58,755 nucleotides of DNA. Origin: GJ-E10 sp035625725 (lineage in GTDB: Bacteria; Pseudomonadota; Gammaproteobacteria; Burkholderiales; Burkholderiaceae_F). The first letter of the stretch is position 1; every line of letters begins with the position of its first letter. Shown here one piece after another: positions 34,497-43,019 of the stretch. A program made the translations under genes and the position numbers. Below the pieces are notes generated by a model. It searched no databases, was not told the origin of the DNA, and was given only the letters and a program-made list of their open reading frames with translations. The stretch is taken from contig DASPPB010000004.1 of assembly GCA_035625725.1 (NCBI GenBank), forward strand, positions 1-58,755. Reading direction: 5' to 3'.

Positions 34497-34600
34497 GCGG
34501 CAAAGAAGAAAAAGAAGTCCGCAGCGCACAACGCAAGGACCGCGGCACGCTCGTGCAGCGCCCCGCAGCCTCGTCTTTGTGCAGTCACGCAAAGCCATGA
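34493..34600 (+). CDS. 35-codon ORF coupled between livH and livM
   Basis: A complete ORF beginning MSGKEEKEVRSAQRKDRGTL, very basic and acidic, ending CSHAKP. Its ATG overlaps the livH stop (ATGA) and its TGA overlaps the livM ATG (ATGA at 34597-34600). It therefore bridges the roughly 100-bp gap by perfect translational coupling. The first seven residues KEEKE-type run is highly charged. It could be a functional microprotein, or a pure coupling leader for livM. No homologue is known to me. Confidence 0.45.
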   Translation: MSGKEEKEVRSAQRKDRGTLVQRPAASSLCSHAKP

Positions 34601-35586
34601 TGGCGAGCGCCCCGCCACGCCTGCTGAGCGTCGGCATGCCGATCGCAGTGGCGTGCGCCGCACCCTTCGTTCTTAGCAACTATCACATCTTTCAGCTCAC
34701 ACTGGTGCTCGTCTATGCGATCGCGCTGCTGGGGCTAAACATCCTGACAGGCTATAACGGCCAGATTTCGCTCGGGCACGGCGCTTTTTATGCGATCGGA
34801 GCGTACGTTGCCGCGGTTCTCATGGACCGCTTTGGCGTCCCGTACTGGGTCACGGTGCCGGTGGCCGGCGCGCTTTGCCTGGTGGTGGGTTTTCTTTTTG
34901 GCCTTCCCGCGCTGCGCCTCGAGGGTCTGTACCTTGCGCTTGCCACCTTTGCTCTGGGCGTCGCGATGCCGCAGCTACTCAAGTACAAACCCTTTGAACC
35001 CTGGACCGGGGGCGTTCAAGGCATCGTCATCGTCAAACCGGACCCGCCCTGGGGTCTGCCCGTCAGTGCCGATCAATGGCTTTACTACTTCACGCTGGCC
35101 ATCGCAATTGCGATGTTCGTGCTGGGCGCCAATTTGCTTCGCGGCCGCATCGGACGGGCTCTGGTGGCAATTCGGGATCATCCGATCGCGGCCTGCGCCA
35201 TGGGCATCGACACCGCGCGCTACAAGTCGCTCGCCTTTGGCATCAGCGCGATGTACACGGGCGTGGCGGGCGCCCTGGGTGCGATCGCGGTGCAGTTCGT
35301 CGCGCCCGATAGTTTTACGATCCTGCTTTCGATCAGTCTCTTCGTCGGCATCGTCGTGGGCGGACTCTCGTCGATCGGCGGCGCGTTCTTCGGAGCCCTA
35401 TTCATTGAATTCGTCCCGAGTATCGCCGACCAGATATCCAAATCCGCACCGTGGGCGATCTACGGGGTCTTTTTGATCGGCCTCATTTTCTTGATGCCGA
35501 TGGGTATCAACTGGGCGATCCGCCTTGGCTGGGCGCGGATCGCCCGAAGCCTGCACGCAGCACCTGCCCAGTCGCGCAGCCGATGA
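34597..35586 (+). CDS. livM: Branched-chain amino-acid ABC transporter permease LivM
   Basis: 329-residue permease with about ten hydrophobic segments. The family features are seen: ILTGYNGQISLGHGAFYAIGAY, ALRLEGLYLALATFALGVAMPQLLK and the ATPase-contact helix GRALVAIRDHPIAACAMGIDTARYKSLAFGISA. The start is the ATG at 34597, which overlaps the stop of the 35-codon ORF; an in-frame GTG at 34579 is the alternative. livK follows after 31 bp. Confidence 0.95.
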   Translation: MMASAPPRLLSVGMPIAVACAAPFVLSNYHIFQLTLVLVYAIALLGLNILTGYNGQISLGHGAFYAIGAYVAAVLMDRFGVPYWVTVPVAGALCLVVGFLFGLPALRLEGLYLALATFALGVAMPQLLKYKPFEPWTGGVQGIVIVKPDPPWGLPVSADQWLYYFTLAIAIAMFVLGANLLRGRIGRALVAIRDHPIAACAMGIDTARYKSLAFGISAMYTGVAGALGAIAVQFVAPDSFTILLSISLFVGIVVGGLSSIGGAFFGALFIEFVPSIADQISKSAPWAIYGVFLIGLIFLMPMGINWAIRLGWARIARSLHAAPAQSRSR

Positions 35587-35617
35587 CACACCGGCCGCGA
35601 TCAACCGGAGACAGACC

Positions 35618-36829
35618 ATGCTTACAAGAAACAACATCGCAAGTGCTGTACTGATCACGCTGCTCGGCTTTGCCGCGCCCTGTGCGCTGGCGCAGAAGAT
35701 GTATGACACCGGCGCTTCTGACACGGAAATCAAGATTGGTAACACGATGCCCTACAGCGGCCCCGCATCCGCCTATGGAACCATAGGAAAAACCGAGGCC
35801 GCGTATTTCAAGATGATCAACGAGCAGGGCGGCGTCAACGGACGCAAAATCAATTTCATCAGTCTCGACGACAGCTACAGCCCGCCCAAGACCGTCGAGA
35901 TGGTGCGCCAGCTCGTAGAGCAAGACGGCGTGCTCTTCCTCTTCGGCACTCTGGGTACACCGTCCAATACGGCGATCCACAAGTACGCCAACGAGAAGAA
36001 GATCCCCCAGCTTTTTGTCGCCACGGGTGCGGCCAAATGGAACGACCCGCAACACTATCCCTGGACCATGGGCTATCAGCCCAGTTACCAGACGGAAGCC
36101 GGGATCTACGGGCGCTACATTTCGCAGACGAAACCTGACGCAAAAATCGGGGTGCTGTACCAAAATGACGATTTCGGCAAGGACTATCTGAAGGGCCTCA
36201 AGGAGGGCTTGGGCGACAAGGCCGCAAAGATGATCGTCGCCGAGGTGAGCTACGAGGTCACGGATCCCACGATCGACTCGCAGATTCTGCAACTGCAGGC
36301 TTCGGGCGCCGACGTTTTTGTCAACGTCACCACGCCGAAGTTTGCGGCGATGGCGATTCGCAAGACCTACGACGTGGGCTGGAAGCCCGAGCAATTCCTC
36401 ACCAACGTTTCGATCTCCGTTGCCTCGGTGATCACGCCTGCCGGGCCGGAAAAAGCCAAGGGAATCATCTCGAGCATCTACGGCAAGGACCCGACGGACC
36501 CGCAGTGGCAAAACGACCCGCAGATGAACGACTGGCGCGCTTTCATGAAGAGGTACTACCCGGATGGCAGTCTCACGGACGTGAACAATGTCCTCGGTTA
36601 CGCGGAGGCGCGCGTGCTCGTGCAAGTGCTCAAGCAGTGCGGCAACGACCTCACGCGTGAAAACGTGATGAAGCAGGCCGCGAACCTCAAGAGCTTCGAC
36701 CCCGGCACGGGTCTGCCCGGCATCCTCATCAGCACGAGTCCCACCAACTACGCGCCCATCCGGGCGATGCAGCTGATGCGATTCGACGGCAAGGAATGGG
36801 TGCGGTTTGGCAACGTGATAGGCCAGTAG
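35618..36829 (+). CDS. livK: ABC transporter substrate-binding protein (LivK/LivJ-like)
   Basis: 403-residue periplasmic binding protein of the Leu/Ile/Val family (type I fold). The ATG at 35618 has a GGAG site and begins a signal peptide cut after ALA (residue 25). The two lobes show IKIGNTMPYSGPASAYG, GGVNGRKINFISLDDSYSPPKTVE, FGTLGTPSNTAIHKYANEKKIPQLF and IGVLYQNDDFGKDYLKGLKEGL. The family binds diverse ligands (branched amino acids, amides, urea, aromatic acids), so the substrate cannot be fixed. A stable hairpin follows the stop. Confidence 0.95.
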   Translation: MLTRNNIASAVLITLLGFAAPCALAQKMYDTGASDTEIKIGNTMPYSGPASAYGTIGKTEAAYFKMINEQGGVNGRKINFISLDDSYSPPKTVEMVRQLVEQDGVLFLFGTLGTPSNTAIHKYANEKKIPQLFVATGAAKWNDPQHYPWTMGYQPSYQTEAGIYGRYISQTKPDAKIGVLYQNDDFGKDYLKGLKEGLGDKAAKMIVAEVSYEVTDPTIDSQILQLQASGADVFVNVTTPKFAAMAIRKTYDVGWKPEQFLTNVSISVASVITPAGPEKAKGIISSIYGKDPTDPQWQNDPQMNDWRAFMKRYYPDGSLTDVNNVLGYAEARVLVQVLKQCGNDLTRENVMKQAANLKSFDPGTGLPGILISTSPTNYAPIRAMQLMRFDGKEWVRFGNVIGQ

Positions 36830-36852
36830 CTCTCCCTGGCTAACCGCTGCAC

Positions 36853-36882
36853 GACGGGGGGACGCGCAAGCGGCCCCCCGTC
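36853..36882 (+). terminator. Hairpin after the liv operon
   Basis: GACGGGGGG (36853-36861) and CCCCCCGTC (36874-36882) form a perfect 9-bp stem with a 12-base loop, 23 bp after the livK stop. There is no T-run. It lies in the gap to the convergent ybdK gene. Confidence 0.55.
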
Positions 36883-36916
36883 CCGGACGGCGGGACGCGA
36901 AGCTTTGGGGCTTGGG

Positions 36917-36934
36917 GCGCGCGCGCGCGCGCGC
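36917..36934. repeat. (GC)9 dinucleotide tract
   Basis: Eighteen bases of uninterrupted GC dinucleotide between livK and ybdK. Such tracts can adopt Z-DNA and are prone to slippage. Confidence 0.7.
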
Positions 36935-37022
36935 AAACACACTGCCTCGCCCTGCGGCACGCGCCGGCCGGGAGCCGGGCGTCACGAGCGCGCAGAGGTG
37001 TGCGCGGGCTTTGTCGCGCAAG

Positions 37023-38165
37023 TCAGCGGAGTTTCGCGTGCTCGGCATCTTCGCGCTGGGCAAAGCGGCGCGTTTGCGCGTGCACGACCACTCCCAGCGC
37101 TCCGCATTCGGCATAGCGGGCGCGAAGCCATGTCGCGTCGTTGCCCTTTTCCACGCAGTCGATGATGTTCCGCAGCGCGATTCGCTCGGAGGGCGTGGAG
37201 CGGTGCCAGGATGCCGCGACCGTGTTGCGGATGTCCTGCACGATGGGCAGCCGCTCGCGGGTCAGCGGATCGATGAGCTCGCCGCGCAACCCGAAGCGGC
37301 AAGCCTGGAACCGATTGAAGCTGTAGACGAGGTACGCATCTTCCGTCAGACCGAGCGACGGCTGCGAGAGGATGCGCCGCGCGATGCACTGCACGTAAAT
37401 CGCCAGTGCCGCGGCCCGCTCCACGCGCAGCGGCGCATCGAAGACCCGCACCTCCACCGTTCCGTACTCGGGCTTGGGTCGGATATCCCAGTAAAAATCC
37501 TTCATGCTCTCGACGACGCCGGTTGCGCGCATCTTCGCAAAGTAGGCCTTAAATTCCGCCCAGTCGCGTACGAAGGGCATGCGGCCGCTCAGCGGAAACG
37601 AGGAAACGGTGTTCATGCGCACGCAGTCAAACGCCGTGTCTTCGCCCTGGAGAAAAGGCGAACTGGCGGCCAACGCAATGAAGTGCGGCACGTAGCGCGA
37701 CAATCCGTGCGCAAGTCGAATGGCCGCGTCGCCGTCGGGACAGCCCACGTGCACGTGCTGCCCGAAAACCGTGAACTGCTTGGCCAGATACCCGTAGAGG
37801 TCCGAGAGGTAGCGCATGCGCGGACCGTCGGCTATGTGTCGCTCCGTCCAAAGCTGAAACGGATGGGTGCCGCCGCCGCACACGCCGATGTGCAGCAGTC
37901 GCGCGCCCTCGCAGACCGCGTCGCGCAGCTTGTGCAAGTCGGCGAGGAGTCCGTCGTAGTCGCGACGCACGCCGGTAGCCACCTCGATCATGCTCTCCGT
38001 GATTTCGAGCTTGACGTCGAGCTCCGGATGGCGCTTTTTTACGATCCGCAGCAAATCGGTGGCCGCGCGCGTGAGGTCGCCATCGCGCGGATCGACGAGT
38101 TCGAGTTCGAGCTCGACACCGATGGTGAGCGGCTCTGAGCCCTTGAAGTCCAGTTCCTGCGTCAT
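37023..38165 (-). CDS. ybdK: YbdK-family carboxylate-amine ligase (glutamate-cysteine ligase type 2)
   Basis: 380 residues of the GCS2/YbdK family, which joins a carboxylate (often glutamate) to an amine (often cysteine) using ATP. The N-terminal TIGVELELELVDP, the EITESMIEVATG motif, the HIGVCGGGTHPFQLW segment, QHVHVGCPDGD and RPKPEYGTVEVRVFDAP are all present. It probably gives gamma-glutamylcysteine or a related thiol, though activity in this family is often weak. Its ATG overlaps the antiporter stop (ATGA), so translation is coupled. The plus-strand liv operon runs toward it. Confidence 0.93.
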   Translation of the reverse strand: MTQELDFKGSEPLTIGVELELELVDPRDGDLTRAATDLLRIVKKRHPELDVKLEITESMIEVATGVRRDYDGLLADLHKLRDAVCEGARLLHIGVCGGGTHPFQLWTERHIADGPRMRYLSDLYGYLAKQFTVFGQHVHVGCPDGDAAIRLAHGLSRYVPHFIALAASSPFLQGEDTAFDCVRMNTVSSFPLSGRMPFVRDWAEFKAYFAKMRATGVVESMKDFYWDIRPKPEYGTVEVRVFDAPLRVERAAALAIYVQCIARRILSQPSLGLTEDAYLVYSFNRFQACRFGLRGELIDPLTRERLPIVQDIRNTVAASWHRSTPSERIALRNIIDCVEKGNDATWLRARYAECGALGVVVHAQTRRFAQREDAEHAKLR

Positions 38166-39373
38166 GGTTCGTGGCGTGTAGGCTCACCGGAGACGCGAAA
38201 CGCAACTTCGGTCAGGACGGGGCCGACGACCGCCATGACGAGAACCGCCGCCGTGGCAATCTGGGCGGCCTGCGCCAGCCCCGCCAGAGTCGATACGCTC
38301 GCGGCCAGGCCCAGCGCGAGGCTCGAGAGCGGACTCAAGGCAAGACCGACCAGGAGGCCTTTGCGCGGATGCAGCGCGGTGGTGCCGGCCAGCGCCGCGT
38401 TGCTTGCGACCTTTGCCACGGTGCGCACGAGCAGCAGCGCAATGGCCATGAGGGCGATTCGGCCCGAGTCGAACCCCGCAAAGGAGGCGCCCAGCAGGAG
38501 AAAATAGGCCAGCGTCAGCACCGCTCCGGTCTCGGAGCTCTGGTAGGCGAGCAGTCGGTGCGAACGGTCGGTTATGCGCACGGCCAGCCCAAAAAAAAGT
38601 GCGGACAGGGTCGGGGATAAGCCCAGCGCCGGGGCGCAACCGAACAAGAGCACGCACAGACAGATGACGCCGATGGTGAGGACCGCGCCGTGCGCGCGCG
38701 TGCCCAGGGCGTACAAGCGCAACGCACCGGCGGCAACCGCTCCCAGCAGGAACGAGCCCACCAGCTGAAAGACGGGTTGCAGGGCAACGCGCAGTTGCGC
38801 GTGCGCGGCGGCAAGATAGCCGGCGGTGAGAAGCTGCATCGCAAGCACCGCGTAAACACTCGAGAGCGTGCTAAAGAGCAGCGAGCGTTCGGCCACCTGC
38901 CCGCGCGCCCGCAGATCCTTGCTGACACTCATGATGACGATGGGGGAAGCCGACATGCAGACGACGCCGACAAATCCGGACTCGATCGGGGTCAACCGGA
39001 ATCCGTAGGCGAGAACCGCGAACACGAGGCAAAACGCCAGACCCGTTTCGGCGACACTCGCCAGCAGCAGCCGCGGATTGCTGCGAATCCAGTCCAGCGG
39101 TACGCGCAGACCGACTTCGAAGAGAAGGACCATCGCAAGCGCTTCGAGCAGCGTCCCGGGCACGGGCATCGATCCGGCGGCCGGAAATACCTTGCGCAGC
39201 CAGCCTACAAGCGCGCCCGCAACGATCAATGCCGCAATGCGCGGAACCCGGATTGCGCGCACAGCACCTTCGGCAAGGAGCAAGGCGCCAAACAAAAGGA
39301 TCGCCGTGACGACCAGCGGCGACGCAAAGGCCTGCCTGACGATCGAGAGCGGATACTCCGGCACCAAGGCCAC
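38162..39373 (-). CDS. CPA2-family cation:proton antiporter
   Basis: 403 residues with about 12 hydrophobic segments (Na+/H+ exchanger domain, KefB/KefC-like group). Seen are VPRIAALIVAGALVGWLRKVF (early helices), LALAMVLLFEVGLRVPLDWIRSN, VVCMSASPIVIMSVSKDL (ion-site helix) and GVICLCVLLFGCAPALGLSPTLSALFFGL. It lacks a C-terminal RCK/TrkA-N domain, so gating would have to come from another protein. The overlap with ybdK (4 bp) puts a thiol-peptide ligase in the same transcript. The start is the ATG at 39373. Confidence 0.92.
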   Translation of the reverse strand: MALVPEYPLSIVRQAFASPLVVTAILLFGALLLAEGAVRAIRVPRIAALIVAGALVGWLRKVFPAAGSMPVPGTLLEALAMVLLFEVGLRVPLDWIRSNPRLLLASVAETGLAFCLVFAVLAYGFRLTPIESGFVGVVCMSASPIVIMSVSKDLRARGQVAERSLLFSTLSSVYAVLAMQLLTAGYLAAAHAQLRVALQPVFQLVGSFLLGAVAAGALRLYALGTRAHGAVLTIGVICLCVLLFGCAPALGLSPTLSALFFGLAVRITDRSHRLLAYQSSETGAVLTLAYFLLLGASFAGFDSGRIALMAIALLLVRTVAKVASNAALAGTTALHPRKGLLVGLALSPLSSLALGLAASVSTLAGLAQAAQIATAAVLVMAVVGPVLTEVAFRVSGEPTRHEP

Positions 39374-39748
39374 GGACCCTTTCGCAATTGGCCTGCGGCA
39401 ATTGCGTCGGTCGAAGGCGTCGCGCTACGCCGCCACGGACCTGGCAGGCCGCAAAGCATTGGGACAAACGGATTGGCCACAACCCGCGTTCGGAGGCACT
39501 GCAATCGTGGCCGCTTGCAATGGCTCGGCCGACTTCGTCAAAGCGTTCCCGAGCCGGCGTGCCCTTCTAATTGTTTTGCGCAAGTTCCTCTTGTTTGACA
39601 ATCAGCGCAGCAAGAAAACGGGGCCAACCAAGCAGGTACCCGGTCTCAAGAGCCAGGTGTTGTGCTCGGTAGCCAGCGCCCCGTTCCTTTTAGCGCAGGC
39701 TTTCGCGTCGGATGATCGTCGTTAGGCCAAAGCCCTTCAATCGCCTGA

Positions 39749-39760
39749 TGGGTCGACCCA
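39749..39760. repeat. Perfect 12-bp palindrome TGGGTCGACCCA
   Basis: A perfect 6+6 palindrome 20 bp before the hairpin at 39780. It could be an operator half of a larger site. Confidence 0.4.
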
Positions 39761-39779
39761 AATTCTGCGATGGGACCAA

Positions 39780-39809
39780 GCCCCAATAGCGCGGAGCCGC
39801 TATTGGGGC
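39780..39809. terminator. Perfect 12-bp stem hairpin
   Basis: GCCCCAATAGCG-CGGAGC-CGCTATTGGGGC. A 6-base loop, no T-run on either strand. It is downstream of the YSC84-like gene (minus strand), so a terminator is likely. Confidence 0.5.
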
Positions 39810-39888
39810 GGCTTCGCGCTATCGATTCGATTGCCGATGGATGCGCGCGACGCGATTGCCGCGCGAGGCTCGGGGCTGCCGCGCGCCT

Positions 39889-40452
39889 CTAGCGCTTGAT
39901 CTCAGTGATCTTGGTACCTTCGAGGCTCAAGCCCGCCATCATGCCTTGCTGGTCGAAGATAAAACCATAGGCCGATGGCCTCAGGGTGGAGGTGGAGAGG
40001 TTCTTCCCCACACCCTCTTTGGCCATCACAACGTTGGGGTCGACGCCCAACTCCCAGCCGTGAGACTTCTGAAGATACTGCACCGCGTCGTCCGTCACGA
40101 GAAACACAGCGTACGAGTAGGTCTGCAGCCCGGCCTGCAGGCCCCAGGAGCCGCTCACCGAGTTGTAGTAGTTCACGACCGTGGAGTCTTTCATCAGAAC
40201 GCCTTCGCCATAGGCGCCCCCAAAGATCAGCCCGCCTTTGATGATGTTGGGGAACACCAGTATCGCCTTGGCGCGCTTGGAGATTTCCGTGGCGTTCGGG
40301 TTCGCGCGGTAGAGCTTTTGCAGCGCCTCATTGGAGTCGCGAGTAAGTTCCTCCGCGGTAGCGGCGTTGGCGCTTGCCGATAATGCGCCCAGGCAGCAGG
40401 CGGCGATGGCGGCAAGGGGCAATGCCAAAAGAATGCGTCGTAAGGTCTTCAT
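39889..40452 (-). CDS. Exported YSC84-like lipid-binding protein
   Basis: 187 residues; the ATG at 40452 starts a signal peptide (cut after ANA, about residue 30). The YSC84/SH3YL1-type domain is clear: SKRAKAILVFPNIIKGGLIFGGAYGEGVLMKD, then SGSWGLQAGLQTYSYAVFLVTDDAVQYLQKSHGWELGVDPNVVMA, and the end GFIFDQQGMMAGLSLEGTKITEI. This family binds lipid headgroups in eukaryotes; the bacterial form is periplasmic and often stress-linked. A weak GGGG ribosome site is present. It appears to be monocistronic. Confidence 0.93.
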   Translation of the reverse strand: MKTLRRILLALPLAAIAACCLGALSASANAATAEELTRDSNEALQKLYRANPNATEISKRAKAILVFPNIIKGGLIFGGAYGEGVLMKDSTVVNYYNSVSGSWGLQAGLQTYSYAVFLVTDDAVQYLQKSHGWELGVDPNVVMAKEGVGKNLSTSTLRPSAYGFIFDQQGMMAGLSLEGTKITEIKR

Positions 40453-41006
40453 AGGGATACCCCGAAAAGGAAGTTTTGTGGATTGGTGGTCCGCAGGTCT
40501 GCGAAACCCGCCCAAGCAATCGCCCCCAAGCAATTGCGGGAGCTCAAGCATTGCGCGCGCCAGCGCCGGGCACCGCGGAAAGCCCACATGCAAACGAGGG
40601 CGTGCATCTTCGAGATGAGAGGCGCTCCTCCCAACCCGTTGCCCCGGTGGGCGGGTTTCCGCGCCGTCCGGCCGGCGATGCGCAATGACTAATCTTAATT
40701 TTTTGTCTCACCCCTCGGCGCAGCTTCTGGGTAACGGGTTCTTGGGTAAACGGCATCCTTTAGGATGAATGGGAAAGCGAAAGTTGCGCTCCCCCGCAGA
40801 AAAGCGACCCGCGCGCAGGACGCTGCGCTGATATTCTCGTCGCTCGCAACCCCGGGGCGCGCGGGCAGCGGCGAGCGGCCGCGTGCAAATAACTGCGCGA
40901 TGGACCCCCGCAGCAACACAGAACGCCGCGGCGCCATGCCTCAGAACGGCTGCGGCCGGCCGCGGATTTTGCGTCCCGCGGCAACAGAGTTGGGGGCCAT
41001 TGATCA
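40453..41006. other. Intergenic, 554 bp
   Basis: Divergent gap between the YSC84 gene and the lipoprotein gene at 41007. No gene or strong hairpin seen. Confidence 0.35.
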
Positions 41007-41546
41007 ATGAGCACGGTCTTGTGGGCACGGCTGCGCCCGAGCGTTCCTCTGAAATCAAAATCCGACCGCGGTGGCAATGCGCGCGATTGCGCCGCGGTTG
41101 CGACGTGGCGCGTGCTTGCGCCCGTTCCTCGGTTTTCCAAAGCGAGGCTTGCGGCACTTGCCTGTGGCGCGGTGCTTGCCGGCTGTGAAAGCGCGCCACC
41201 GGCCGTGCACCAGCAGGACCTGGACACGTGGGTCGGCGCTCCCGTATCCGCGCTCGACACGCACCCCTTATTTGGCACCTTGCCCATGGTGCGTGTGTTC
41301 CCCGAAAGCGGAGTGGAAGTGCGCGACTACGTGAACAAGCGCTATGTCGCCGGTTGCCTGCCGCCGGCCAGTGCGGGCTCGAAAACCTTCACGATGAACC
41401 CCGGCACCTATAAGGCCTTTCGCACCTGCTCGGAGAACATGAGCGGCTGTGACAACGTCTTTACCATCAAAAACGGCAAAGTCATGCAGTTTTCCCCCGA
41501 AGGGCAGTGCAAGACGAGCGAGATCGTCCGGCCATCCGGCCGCTAA
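41007..41546 (+). CDS. Lipoprotein of unknown function
   Basis: 179 residues from the ATG at 41007, with GGGGG upstream. The lipobox LAGC (Cys60) lies too far in for that start; a GTG at 41112 would give a 25-residue signal peptide and is a strong alternative. The mature part has about 120 residues: DLDTWVGAPVSALDTHPLFG, a strand-rich VEVRDYVNKRYVAG, and four cysteines after the lipid site (AGC, FRTCSE, SGCDNVF, GQCKTSE). The DLDTWVGxPVxxLDxHP opening is a pattern seen in proteobacterial lipoproteins. Role unknown. Confidence 0.7.
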   Translation: MSTVLWARLRPSVPLKSKSDRGGNARDCAAVATWRVLAPVPRFSKARLAALACGAVLAGCESAPPAVHQQDLDTWVGAPVSALDTHPLFGTLPMVRVFPESGVEVRDYVNKRYVAGCLPPASAGSKTFTMNPGTYKAFRTCSENMSGCDNVFTIKNGKVMQFSPEGQCKTSEIVRPSGR

Positions 41547-41701
41547 TTTCTGACGCAAAAAACTTAGGCGCGCGCGCGCGGGGCTCAACCCGGTGCCCGC
41601 GGCCTGGGTTGGCAGCGCTGCGCCGGCAAAACGCGTCCCCGGTTGTACCGATCGGGTAACCTGTGCGTTGCGCTTTGTGCTGCTGCCAGAGGGACTGACA
41701 C

Positions 41702-43006
41702 ATGAATCAACGAGCCTTGGGGGCGGTGTTCTGCTGCCTGCTGGTTTGCTCTTGCCATCCGGCGCCACCCGACCCCACGGCCACGTCGACCCCGGCCGCG
41801 CGCGCGCCATTTAGCGACTATCGCTCCGAGGCGCCGGGCAATACGCACAAAATCACGGTTCTCGACCTGCCCCCGCCGTACGCGACGAAGTCCTACGGAA
41901 ACGGGCCGACCATTGTCGCGCGCCCGCCGGGCTTGGTGCCTCTGGCGCCACCGGGCTTTCGGGTCACCTTGTTCGCGGAAAACCTCGGCATGCCTCGCGT
42001 CATCCGAACGGCGCCCAACGGCGACATCTTCGTCGCGGAAAGTGGCGCGGGACGCATCCGTGTGTTCCGGGGCGTCAAACCCGACGGCTCGCCGGAGCAA
42101 TCGGCGAATTTCGCGAGCCAGATCAACCACCCCTACGGCATTGCGTTTTATCCGCCTGGGCCCGACCCGCAGTGGCTCTACGTCGGTGCAACCGATGCCA
42201 TCCTTCGCTTTTCCTACCACAACGGTGACCTGCAGGCCTCCGGCCCCCCACAGCACCTTGCGGATCTGCCGCACGGCGGCGGCCACTGGACCCGGGACCT
42301 GCGGTTTTCCGCCGATGGCAAGACGCTGTACGCAGCGGTGGGCTCGGCCTCTAACAGCGATGATCCGGATACCTCGCCCGCCGAGACAAATCGGGCCGCA
42401 ATCCTGGCCTTCGATCCGGACGGCTCGCACCAGCGCATTTACGCCTGGGGGATTCGCAACCCCTCGGGCATAGCCGTCGATCCCCAGACCGGGGAGCTTT
42501 GGTGCGTGACCAACGAGCGCGACGGCATGGGCGACGATCTTGTGCCCGATTACGTCACTTCGGTGCGCGCGGGCGGGTTTTACGGCTGGCCGTGGTGGTA
42601 TCTGGGACCACACCAGGACCCGAAGTTCGCGGGCAAGCATCCCGAGCTGCGAAGCCAGGTGATCGTACCCGACGTATTGCTGCAGCCGCACGACGCGCCC
42701 TTGCAACTTGCCTTCTACGACGGCCGGCAGTTCCCCGATGCCTACCAGGGCGATATCTTCGTCACGTCCCACGGCTCCTGGAACCGCTCGGTTCGCACCG
42801 GCTACGAGCTCATTCGTATCCCTCGGCACCACAGCCTGACGGCGAGCGGCGAGTACGAGGACTTTCTCACCGGGTTTGTGCTTCCCAGTGGCGAGGTCTG
42901 GGGGCGGCCTGTGGGTGTGACCACGGCATCCGATGGGTCGCTGCTCGTGACCGAAGACGCTTCCAATACGATCTGGCGCGTGCAGTACGTCGGCACGGGC
43001 CGCTGA
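41702..43006 (+). CDS. PQQ-type soluble sugar dehydrogenase-like lipoprotein
   Basis: 434 residues: a lipoprotein signal peptide with Cys18 (LVCSC), then a six-bladed beta-propeller of the GDH-B/sorbosone dehydrogenase family. Blades carry PNGDIFVAESGAGRIRVF, INHPYGIAFYPPG, the family motif GHWTRDLRFSADGKTLYAAVGS, NPSGIAVDPQTGELWCVTNERDGMGDDLVPDY, then GFYGWPWWYLG. The His of GGHWTRDL and the Arg following it are the expected cofactor or substrate contacts. Such enzymes oxidise aldoses or aldehydes with PQQ in the periplasm; PQQ synthesis genes are not in the window. An AGAGGGA site precedes the ATG. Confidence 0.93.
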   Translation: MNQRALGAVFCCLLVCSCHPAPPDPTATSTPAARAPFSDYRSEAPGNTHKITVLDLPPPYATKSYGNGPTIVARPPGLVPLAPPGFRVTLFAENLGMPRVIRTAPNGDIFVAESGAGRIRVFRGVKPDGSPEQSANFASQINHPYGIAFYPPGPDPQWLYVGATDAILRFSYHNGDLQASGPPQHLADLPHGGGHWTRDLRFSADGKTLYAAVGSASNSDDPDTSPAETNRAAILAFDPDGSHQRIYAWGIRNPSGIAVDPQTGELWCVTNERDGMGDDLVPDYVTSVRAGGFYGWPWWYLGPHQDPKFAGKHPELRSQVIVPDVLLQPHDAPLQLAFYDGRQFPDAYQGDIFVTSHGSWNRSVRTGYELIRIPRHHSLTASGEYEDFLTGFVLPSGEVWGRPVGVTTASDGSLLVTEDASNTIWRVQYVGTGR

Positions 43007-43019
43007 CGCGCGGCCGCAA

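Larger units (their letters stand above)
39374..39888. other. Intergenic, 515 bp, with palindrome and hairpin
   Basis: It lies upstream of the antiporter operon (minus) and downstream of the YSC84-like gene (minus). Holds TGGGTCGACCCA (39749-39760) and a 12-bp hairpin (39780-39809). No gene seen. Confidence 0.5.

Noticed and set aside
35507..37114. 535-codon minus-strand open frame across livK
   Set aside because: Antisense to a clear LivK; open only because GC-rich codons avoid stops in that frame. No domain or ribosome site.
36912..38138. 408-codon plus-strand open frame across ybdK
   Set aside because: Mirror of YbdK, which has all family motifs.
41569..41582. Short GC dinucleotide run
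   Set aside because: Common in GC-rich DNA; shorter than the run at 36917-36934 and without context.
41585..42832. 415-codon minus-strand open frame across the sugar dehydrogenase gene
   Set aside because: Antisense to a clear beta-propeller dehydrogenase; no own features.
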